Assembly: GCA_964652805.1 (NCBI GenBank)
Contig: CAZZBJ010000051.1
Span: 1-17,080 of the forward strand
Direction: 5' to 3'
DNA from: Claveliimonas sp964652805
GTDB lineage: Bacteria; Bacillota; Clostridia; Lachnospirales; Lachnospiraceae
Length of the DNA: 17,080 nucleotides
Part shown: piece by piece, positions 1 through 6,045 of the stretch
Position numbering within the stretch: the stretch's first letter is position 1
Layout: each line of letters starts with the position of its first letter
Translations under genes and position numbers: made by a program
Notes under the pieces: generated by a model
The model's input: the letters and a program-made list of their open reading frames with translations, nothing else
Told to the model about the DNA's origin: nothing
Database searches by the model: none

Positions 1-780
1 AGCAGGAGGCAAACGCCCTTGTGGCGTTTGAGTGCTTGCACCGGGGAAGTTTATTAAGAGGACAAGCTTTTCCTACTGCAATCTCTACAATCTCTGAATG
101 TTTCTGCGAAAAAGACCGTAGGAGAAACGCATTTTTTTGTAATCGCTATCCTCTATGACAGAGAGAAATTCTCTGGGATGGATGAATGTGAACAATTCAA
201 TGTCTGCCTGTGTGAACATCTGTCGGATCTTTTGTTCCAGAAGCGACAGGTTCATCAGATTATATCCGGGGTTGATCTGTATTACCAGGAAGCGTTTCGG
301 AGTTTTCGGATCGATCCTGAAGTCTTTCAGACATTCATTTAGATACCCGGAATCTGACTTTTCTTCCCGCATCAACGTTGTGACAATATAATTTTTCTTA
401 TCGGCCTGACTGCGGCTGAATGCATTGAGTTCCTTTTCCCGGATAAGCAGCCTGGTGATCCGTTCTGCGAGATAGGCGTACTTTCTCACTTCGTCGGGGA
501 CACCGGTGATACCGATCACTGCAAGGAGTTTGCCGTTGTGATAGACAGGCATATTGATTCCCTGCTGTGTTCCGGCAAAACTGTCGTTTTCATTTACTTC
601 GATCGTATTTCCAGAGAGTGCTGCTCTTTTTCCGATCTCATGAAATGTACTGATACGGGAAACGTTCGTGCTGGCAAAGATCTCACCGTTTTCGCTGATG
701 AAATTGATATCATATCCGCATACATCTTTCACTGTATCAACAATCTGCTGTGCAAGTATGCTGTCCATTGAAGTAATCAT
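1..780 (-). pseudogene. cdaR: CdaR-type sugar-diacid regulator, frameshifted, runs off left edge
   Basis: The first 231 codons (780 down to a TAG at 85-87) match the N-terminal sugar-diacid recognition domain of CdaR regulators: an opening MDSILAQQIVDTVKDVCGYD helix, then GTQQGINMPVYHNGKLLAVIGITG. CdaR proteins are usually about 370-390 residues and end in a PucR-type helix-turn-helix, so this ORF is too short. Just past the stop, in another minus-strand frame, the DNA reads on without a stop to position 1 as SQKHSEIVEIAVGKACPLNK and onward, which resembles the GGDEF-like middle domain of the family (IAVG...L..L). One extra base in the A5 run at 109-113 would join the two frames. I infer a frameshifted gene, or an assembly error, with the rest outside the window. 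The start at 780 has AGAAGG about 10 nt upstream; ATG at 768 is an alternative. It is divergent from glycerate kinase, a known CdaR target in E. coli. If intact it would be a cytoplasmic activator sensing glycerate or sugar diacids. Confidence 0.75.
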
Positions 781-784
781 TAAA

Positions 785-812
785 ATTATACCTTCTGTTT
801 CCTTTCTGACAA
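785..812 (-). promoter_or_regulatory. Candidate promoter 1 for cdaR (close to start codon)
   Basis: On the minus strand, TTGTCA (807-812), a 16-nt spacer and TATAAT (785-790) form a good sigma-A-type promoter. Transcription would begin at or next to the ATG at 780, giving a leaderless message or use of the ATG at 768. The Shine-Dalgarno-like AGAAGG lies inside the spacer, so this promoter and that ribosome site cannot both serve the same transcript. Confidence 0.35.
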
Positions 813-822
813 GATCATATAT

Positions 823-851
823 ATTATAATGGAATATGTTACAAATAACAA
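823..851 (-). promoter_or_regulatory. Candidate promoter 2 for cdaR
   Basis: On the minus strand, TTGTTA (846-851), a 17-nt spacer and a perfect TATAAT (823-828) would start transcription about 35 nt upstream of the ATG at 780. That leaves room for the AGAAGG ribosome site. I favour this over the nearer candidate for that reason, but only the sequence supports it. Confidence 0.45.
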
Positions 852-914
852 TATTGCAAAGAAATATGAGAAAATTTAGTTATCTATAATATGTTTATGA
901 AGTGTATTATCTGA

Positions 915-934
915 TATATTCTTTATAGAATATA
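915..934. promoter_or_regulatory. Inverted repeat upstream of glycerate kinase, possible operator
   Basis: TATATTC (915-921) and GAATATA (928-934) form a perfect 7-bp inverted repeat around a 6-nt centre, ending a few bases before the AGGAGG ribosome site of glycerate kinase. A dyad of this size between a regulator and its likely target is a plausible operator or promoter-overlapping site. The region is very AT-rich, so chance symmetry is a real alternative. Confidence 0.25.
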
Positions 935-957
935 AAATGAGGAGGAAGAATGAACAT

Positions 958-2196
958 ATGAAAATACTTGCAGTGATCGATTCATTTAAGGGAAGCATGA
1001 CTTCCATGGAAGCAGGTAAAGCGGTCAAAGAGGGGATCCTCCGCGTTGATCCGTCAGCAGAAGTATCTGTGAGGGCGCTGGCAGACGGAGGGGAAGGAAC
1101 GGTTGACGCCCTGATCAGCAATGGAAATGGGAAGATCAGAGAAATACAGGTGACAGGTCCTCTGGGAGATCCTGTCATCTGCAGGTACGGCGTACTCGAA
1201 GAGACCGGGACTGCCGTGATCGAGATGGCGGAGGCAGCGGGACTGGTTCTTGTGCCGGAGGAAAAGAGAAATCCGCTCTACACGACCACGTATGGAATGG
1301 GAGAGATGATCCGGGACGGGATCAGCCGGGGATGCAGAAAGTTTATTGTCGGGATCGGAGGAAGCGCGACCAATGATGGAGGCGTGGGAATGCTTCAGGC
1401 ATTGGGATACGGTTTCCTTGACAGGGACGGTCAACAGATACCCCGTGGAGCGGTCGGCCTTCAGAAACTGGAGAAGATCACCGATGAACTTGTGATCCCA
1501 GAGTTGAAAGAATGCAGATTTCGTGTCGCATGCGATGTAACAAATGTCCTTTGCGGTGAGAATGGCTGTAGCGCTGTTTTCGGCCCCCAGAAAGGAGCAA
1601 CTCCGTCTATGATCGCGGAGATGGATCAGTGGCTTGAACATTATGCTTCTTTGTCGCAGAAAAAATACCCCGGAGCTGATCCTGAACAGAAAGGAACCGG
1701 GGCGGCGGGAGGCATTGGGTTTGCTTTCCTTACATTTACGAATGCTGCCCTGGAATCCGGCGTCGATATCGTCCTGGAAGAGACCGGCATGGAAGAGTAT
1801 ATTAAAGATGCTGATCTGATTATTACCGGGGAAGGAAGACTTGACGGCCAGACTGCCATGGGAAAGGCGCCTGTTGGAGTGGCAAGGCTTGCAAAAAAAC
1901 ATGGAAAATCGGTAGTGGCCTTTGCCGGCGGAGTGACCAGAGATGCAAAAGCATGCAACAGCGAGGGAATCACAGCATATTTCCCGATCGTACAGGGAGC
2001 GGTTTCTCTGGAAGAGGCGATGAAGAAAGAAAACGCGGAAGCGAATATGGCGGATACGGCGGAGCAGGTATACCGGCTTTTCTCCNNNNNNNNNNNNNNN
2101 NNNNNNNNNNNNNNNNNNNNNNNNNNNNNNNNNNNNNNNNNNNNNNNNNNNNNNNNNNNNNNNNNNNNNNNNNNNNNNNNNNNNNTCTCCGCCTAA
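958..2196 (+). CDS. garK: Glycerate kinase (GarK/GlxK family), 3' end at assembly gap
   Basis: ATP-dependent glycerate 2-kinase, making 2-phosphoglycerate from D-glycerate and feeding sugar-diacid or glyoxylate breakdown into glycolysis; cytoplasmic. Family motifs seen: DSFKGS (residues 8-13), ADGGEGT (43-49), GIGGSATNDGG (132-142) and ITGEGRLDGQ (289-298). I chose ATG 958 over the in-frame 937 start because AGGAGG (940-945) precedes it and the protein then opens with the family's MKILAVIDSFKGS. Residue 376 is the last before the 100-N gap. If the gap is really a 5-nt overlap (TCTCC on both sides), the protein ends ...VYRLFSA-stop at 377 residues, close to E. coli GarK (381). It is divergent from the cdaR-like regulator, which probably controls it. 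Whether it is called GarK or GlxK cannot be decided from sequence alone. Confidence 0.93.
   Translation: MKILAVIDSFKGSMTSMEAGKAVKEGILRVDPSAEVSVRALADGGEGTVDALISNGNGKIREIQVTGPLGDPVICRYGVLEETGTAVIEMAEAAGLVLVPEEKRNPLYTTTYGMGEMIRDGISRGCRKFIVGIGGSATNDGGVGMLQALGYGFLDRDGQQIPRGAVGLQKLEKITDELVIPELKECRFRVACDVTNVLCGENGCSAVFGPQKGATPSMIAEMDQWLEHYASLSQKKYPGADPEQKGTGAAGGIGFAFLTFTNAALESGVDIVLEETGMEEYIKDADLIITGEGRLDGQTAMGKAPVGVARLAKKHGKSVVAFAGGVTRDAKACNSEGITAYFPIVQGAVSLEEAMKKENAEANMADTAEQVYRLFSXXXXXXXXXXXXXXXXXXXXXXXXXXXXXXXXXXSA
2086..2185. other. Assembly gap (100 N)
   Basis: Exactly 100 unknown bases, a conventional placeholder length for a gap of unknown size. Both flanks carry TCTCC (2081-2085 and 2186-2190). 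Collapsing them keeps the glycerate kinase frame and gives a stop two codons later, so the true gap may be empty. Confidence 0.95.
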
Positions 2197-2256
2197 CATC
2201 CAGAACGAATGCTTTTCGGAACGCTCTCACTTTAATGTTTTGCTTTTATAACAGAT

Positions 2257-2409
2257 CTGTTCAAGCTGCTTTTATCTAAATAGGGGAACTTAGCCTTGCC
2301 GGAAGTTTTTCGGAGAAAATAAAGATTTTCAGACAGCTAAGACTTCTGGCATGAAAGAAAAGTTCTTACCTGAATAAACAAGCAGACCGGGCGGGTGCTG
2401 CGTGAACAG
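2257..2409 (+). ncRNA. Candidate structured RNA (6S-like hairpin architecture), unassigned
   Basis: This gene-free stretch shows nested pairing on the plus strand. CTGTTC (2257-2262) pairs with GAACAG (2404-2409), CTGCTT (2266-2271) with AAGCAG (2380-2385), GAACTT (2286-2291) with AAGTTC (2360-2365), and GCCGGAAG (2298-2305) with CTTCTGGC (2343-2350, one G-U). The result is a long rod with an open AU-rich bubble around 2272-2285/2366-2379, an outline that resembles 6S RNA. An alternative pairing, CTTAGC (2289-2294) with GCTAAG (2336-2341), would compete with the inner stem. A strong terminator follows at 2446-2507. The weak points are that no good promoter is visible (TATAAC at 2247-2252 lacks a -35) and I do not recognise conserved 6S sequence. 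It could also be an untranslated region or chance folding. Confidence 0.25.
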
Positions 2410-2445
2410 TGCGATAAGCGGAACGTTCCGAATACACCTGGTTTT

Positions 2446-2507
2446 GTCTGTTAAAAAAATGAAATGCAAGTTCCAATGGACGAGCATTTCATTTTTTTGT
2501 TACAGAC
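2446..2507. terminator. Two-way intrinsic terminator downstream of pyrG
   Basis: A7TGAAATGC (2453-2467) and GCATTTCAT7 (2484-2498) form a perfect 15-bp stem with a 16-nt loop. It is extended by GTCTGT (2446-2451) pairing with ACAGAC (2502-2507) across a small internal loop. The stem has T runs on both strands, so it can stop pyrG transcripts (minus) and anything entering from the left (plus). Confidence 0.8.
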
Positions 2508-2622
2508 AGTCCAGGGGATGAGGTAGAGTGAAGCCTGCACTATGATGCAGCACCTGTCCAGTCTGCGGCCTTTTCAGATATACAATTTATTTATGGACAA
2601 GACTTATCTGTCTGACAAAACT

Positions 2623-4233
2623 TTATTTTTCATTCTTTTTCTTAAGCGCTGCCTCCACAAATCCTTTAAACAGCGGATGCGGGCGGTTCGGCCTGGATTT
2701 CAGCTCCGGATGAGCCTGTGTCGCGATGAACCACGGATGGGATGGGATCTCGATCATCTCCACGATCCGATTATCCGGGGAAAGTCCGCAGAGGGACATT
2801 CCGTGTTCTTCAAGAACCTCGCGGTAATCATTGTTTACCTCATAGCGATGGCGGTGACGTTCGCTGATCTCCTTCTTGCCGTAGAGACAGTAAGCGAGAG
2901 AATCTTCCTTGAGTATACAGGGATATGCGCCGAGTCTCAGCGTTCCTCCGATATCCTCCACGCCGATCTGATCCTCCATGATATGGATGACCGGGTGGGT
3001 GGTATCCGGCTTGAGCTCCATACTGTGAGCATCGTTATAGCCGATCACATCGCGGGCAAACTCGACGATAGCAAGCTGCATCCCAAGGCACAATCCCAGG
3101 TATGGAACGTTATGGGTGCGGGCATATTTGATCGCCTGGATCTTTCCTTCGATTCCACGGTGGCCGAAACCTCCGGGGACAAGGATCCCGCTGACGCCGG
3201 AGAAAATTTCATCTGCGTTATCTTCATTGACAGTCTCAGAATCCACCCATTTGATATTCACTGTAGTATGGCTGTAGATACCGCCATGCTTCAGCGCTTC
3301 GACTACACTGATATATGCGTCGTGGAGCTGAATGTATTTTCCGACAAGAGCGACAGTGACTTCCTGGGTCGGGTGACGGAGTTTGTCTACCATTTCCGTC
3401 CAGTCTTTCAGATCCGGCTCCGGACAGTCAAGGTGAAGACATTCGCAGACCACCTGAGCCAGGTGCTCTTTCTCCATGGCGAGAGGAGCTTCATACAGGT
3501 ACTCTACATCGAGATTCTGAAGCACGTGTTCGGCCGGGAGGTTGCAGAACAGGGAGATTTTGTCTTTCATTCCCTGGTCCAGAGGATACTCGGAGCGGCA
3601 GACGATGATGTCAGGCTGGATCCCCATTCCCTGCAGTTCTTTGACGCTTGCCTGGGTGGGCTTGGTCTTCATTTCCTGAGATGCGCGCAGATAGGGGATC
3701 AGAGTGACGTGGATGAGGATTACGTTCTCATGTCCCTTTTCATGCTGGAATTGACGGATGGATTCCAGGAAAGGCTGGCTTTCGATATCTCCGACAGTCC
3801 CTCCGACCTCTATGATCGCGATCTCTGTGTTTTCGGCCGCAGGATTGCGGTAGAAACGGCTTTTGATCTCATTTGTGATGTGCGGGATGACCTGCACGGT
3901 TCCTCCGCCGAAGTCCCCGCGGCGTTCTTTTTGAAGCACAGACCAGTAGATCTTTCCGGTTGTTACATTGGAATTTTTTGTCAGGCTTTCGTCAATGAAA
4001 CGTTCATAATGCCCGAGATCCAGGTCTGTCTCCGCGCCGTCGTCTGTGACGAAGACCTCCCCGTGCTGTACCGGGTTCATGGTACCAGGATCGATATTTA
4101 TATAAGGATCAAACTTTTGCATGGTGACCGTGTAACCACGGGCCTTCAGAAGACGTCCCAGTGATGCGGCGGTGATGCCTTTCCCGAGACCGGATACAAC
4201 CCCGCCTGTAACAAATACATATTTTACAGCCAT
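2623..4233 (-). CDS. pyrG: CTP synthase
   Basis: Makes CTP from UTP, ATP and glutamine; the final step of pyrimidine nucleotide synthesis, acting in the cytoplasm as a tetramer. The 536-residue product matches the usual length of about 535. The N-terminal synthetase domain opens MAVKYVFVTGGVVSGLGKGI with its nucleotide loop at 14-20. The C-terminal class I glutamine amidotransferase domain has the nucleophile Cys382 in GLCLGMQ, the oxyanion segment PGGFGHRG (353-360) and the His508/Glu510 pair in AHPE. ATG 4233 was chosen because AGGAGGG lies 7 nt upstream and the protein then starts exactly as the family does; the frame stays open further upstream but reads through a leader hairpin. It sits 189 nt downstream of the DUF1846 gene, with its own leader, and ends before a strong terminator. 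Confidence 0.98.
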   Translation of the reverse strand: MAVKYVFVTGGVVSGLGKGITAASLGRLLKARGYTVTMQKFDPYINIDPGTMNPVQHGEVFVTDDGAETDLDLGHYERFIDESLTKNSNVTTGKIYWSVLQKERRGDFGGGTVQVIPHITNEIKSRFYRNPAAENTEIAIIEVGGTVGDIESQPFLESIRQFQHEKGHENVILIHVTLIPYLRASQEMKTKPTQASVKELQGMGIQPDIIVCRSEYPLDQGMKDKISLFCNLPAEHVLQNLDVEYLYEAPLAMEKEHLAQVVCECLHLDCPEPDLKDWTEMVDKLRHPTQEVTVALVGKYIQLHDAYISVVEALKHGGIYSHTTVNIKWVDSETVNEDNADEIFSGVSGILVPGGFGHRGIEGKIQAIKYARTHNVPYLGLCLGMQLAIVEFARDVIGYNDAHSMELKPDTTHPVIHIMEDQIGVEDIGGTLRLGAYPCILKEDSLAYCLYGKKEISERHRHRYEVNNDYREVLEEHGMSLCGLSPDNRIVEMIEIPSHPWFIATQAHPELKSRPNRPHPLFKGFVEAALKKKNEK

Positions 4234-4284
4234 TTCTTTCCCTCCTGTAATGATAACTATATGAATGTTCCCTGAAAAACGAGT

Positions 4285-4350
4285 ACAGTTCAGCCACAGA
4301 ATGCGGAACCGCGCCGTTGCAGTCCGTCTTTGCGCATATGGCTGAACTGT
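4285..4350 (-). promoter_or_regulatory. pyrG leader hairpin, possible attenuator
   Basis: On the pyrG sense strand, ACAGTTCAGCCA (4350-4339) and TGGCTGAACTGT (4296-4285) form a perfect 12-bp stem. An inner ATGCG/CGCAT pairing extends it. A U5 run follows 5 nt after the stem (4279-4275), about 40 nt before the start codon. A TATACT element (4373-4368) lies just upstream as a possible -10 box, though its -35 is poor. In B. subtilis, pyrG is controlled by CTP-sensing attenuation through G addition at the transcript start, pairing with a pyrimidine-rich hairpin arm. This arm is not of that type, so any control here would differ, or the hairpin may stabilise or bind something. Confidence 0.45.
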
Positions 4351-4422
4351 CGTAAAAATACTTTCTAAGTATACACCTGTTTTTCTGAAAAATACAGAGT
4401 TTTTTGAAAAAATTTGTTTCAA

Positions 4423-5904
4423 TCACTGATGATACAGATGATCATGTTCGTAAACCGCTTCGCAGGTGAGCTGCACTCCGAGCTTTTTGAAGATCTTGAT
4501 ATCCACGTCCGAGAGCATTACAGAAGTGTGTGCCTGACATCCGTCTAATTTCGGGAGATGGGAGAGCGCAAGACGGGCGTCCGTACTGTTCGCTGCGCTG
4601 GCGGACAGCGCGATCAGTACCTCGTCTGTGTGGAGCCGGGGATTTTTGCTCTTCAGATAATCCACCTTCAGCTTCTGGATCGGTTCGATGGACTCCGGCG
4701 AGATAATATGAAGTTCATGTTCAAGACCTGCAAGCTCTTTTAAGACATTCAGGAGCAGTGCCGCGGATGCGCCGAGCAGATTGGTGGTCTTGCCGGTGAT
4801 GATCCTTCCGTCATCCAGTTCCAGTGCAGCAGCAGGACCATTTGTCTCTTTTGCCCTTTCCAGAGCTTTCACAGCAACTTTCCGGTCAGCGACCGTAATC
4901 CCTGCCATGTTCATGAGCAGTTCGATCTTCTGCGCCTCTTTGTCTGTGGTCTCACCTTTGAGGAGGGCGTTCAGGGCAGCGTAATAGCGGCGGATGATCT
5001 CCTGGCAGGAAGCCTCCCGGCAGGCCCCGTCATCACAGATGCATTTTCCGGCCATGTTGACACCCATGTCAGTAGGAGACTTGTAAGGACTCTCACCGTA
5101 GATTTTTTCAAAGATCGTATTGAGAACGGGGAAGATCTCCACATCACGGTTATAGTTTACGGTTGTTTCACCGTATGCTTCCAGATGGAACGGGTCGATC
5201 ATGTTCACGTCGTTCAGGTCTGCTGTTGCTGCCTCGTATGCAAGGTTGACCGGATGCTTCAGGGGAAGGTTCCAGATCGGGAAAGTCTCGAACTTGGCAT
5301 AACCCGCACGGATCCCCTGTTTGTGTTCATGATAGAGCTGGGAGAGGCAGGTGGCCATCTTTCCGCTTCCCGGTCCAGGAGCCGTGACGATCACGAGGGG
5401 ACGAGTGGTCTGTATATAGTCGTTCTTCCCGTACCCTTCGTCGCTGATGATGAGCGGGATATTGGAAGGATAACCGGATATATTATAATGAAGATATACA
5501 GGAACGTTCAGATTCTCCAGCTTGTTTTTGAAGAGTGCTGCGCTTTCCTGACCGGAAAACTGAGTGATCACAACGCTTCCCACATAAAGCCCCTGCTCCC
5601 GGTAAGTCTCGATCAGACGGAGTACATCAGAGTCATAGGTTATGCCGAGGTCTCCGCGTATCTTGTTTTTTTCGATATCTTTCGCACTGATGGCAATCAC
5701 GATCTCTACCTGGCTGCTAAGCTCTTTCAGAAGGCGAAGCTTGCTGTCCGGCGCAAATCCGGGAAGAACCCTGGATGCATGATAATCGTCGAAAAGTTTC
5801 CCTCCGAATTCGAGATAAAGCTTGTTGTCGAACTTGCTGATCCGGTTGCGGATATGCTCAGACTGCATTTTCAGATATTTTTCATTATCAAAACCGATTC
5901 TCAT
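4423..5904 (-). CDS. DUF1846 family protein (UPF0371), function unknown
   Basis: The 493-residue product matches the DUF1846 family in length and in its opening MRIGFDNEKYLKMQSEHIRN and the segment LYLEFGGKLFDDYHASRVLP. No signal peptide or membrane segment is visible, so it is probably cytoplasmic. A P-loop-like stretch TAPGPGSGK (174-182) suggests nucleotide or phosphate binding. A cysteine group (Cys288, 290, 295 and 300, in GKCICDDGACREASC) could bind a metal. Structures of family members are known, but to my knowledge no reaction is established. The start at 5904 has only a G-rich ribosome site (GGGGG about 10 nt upstream). It has its own promoter divergent from ftsH. pyrG follows 189 nt downstream with a separate leader, so co-transcription is possible but not required. 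Confidence 0.9.
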   Translation of the reverse strand: MRIGFDNEKYLKMQSEHIRNRISKFDNKLYLEFGGKLFDDYHASRVLPGFAPDSKLRLLKELSSQVEIVIAISAKDIEKNKIRGDLGITYDSDVLRLIETYREQGLYVGSVVITQFSGQESAALFKNKLENLNVPVYLHYNISGYPSNIPLIISDEGYGKNDYIQTTRPLVIVTAPGPGSGKMATCLSQLYHEHKQGIRAGYAKFETFPIWNLPLKHPVNLAYEAATADLNDVNMIDPFHLEAYGETTVNYNRDVEIFPVLNTIFEKIYGESPYKSPTDMGVNMAGKCICDDGACREASCQEIIRRYYAALNALLKGETTDKEAQKIELLMNMAGITVADRKVAVKALERAKETNGPAAALELDDGRIITGKTTNLLGASAALLLNVLKELAGLEHELHIISPESIEPIQKLKVDYLKSKNPRLHTDEVLIALSASAANSTDARLALSHLPKLDGCQAHTSVMLSDVDIKIFKKLGVQLTCEAVYEHDHLYHQ

Positions 5905-5939
5905 TTTCTATCCCCCGTTTTTTGACATATTATGTACCC

Positions 5940-5969
5940 AGTATACTATAAAAACCAATGGATTTACAA
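5940..5969 (-). promoter_or_regulatory. Candidate promoter of the DUF1846 gene
   Basis: On the minus strand, TTGTAA (5964-5969), an 18-nt spacer and TATACT (5940-5945) lie about 35 nt before the start codon at 5904, back to back with the ftsH promoter. Confidence 0.5.
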
Positions 5970-5988
5970 TATTTTCATAATCTTTTTA

Positions 5989-6017
5989 TTGATTTATGGA
6001 AAGGCTGTCTTTATAAT
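5989..6017 (+). promoter_or_regulatory. ftsH promoter
   Basis: TTGATT (5989-5994), a 17-nt spacer and a perfect TATAAT (6012-6017). The start would fall near 6024, leaving a leader of about 22 nt that contains the AGGAGG ribosome site of ftsH. Confidence 0.7.
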
Positions 6018-6045
6018 GTAAATAGTTGATTCTAGGAGGCAGAGA

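Noticed and set aside
1..36. Hairpin CAAACGCC/GGCGTTTG with a weak outer stem, first thought to be a mobile-element end or terminator that truncated cdaR
   Set aside because: The same bases read as coding sequence in the frame that continues CdaR, there is no T run, and no transposase is visible. Chance pairing in a gene is simpler.
2608..2620. Exact 13-nt repeat ctgtctgacaaaa, also at 17064-17076
   Set aside because: At the right-hand site it may supply a -35 (TTGTCA) for hpf, but without a good -10. Two copies of this length in 17 kb are not strong evidence of a shared element.
2542..4164. Long plus-strand open frame of 540 codons
   Set aside because: It lies antisense over pyrG, has no ribosome site and resembles no protein I know; pyrG is certain.
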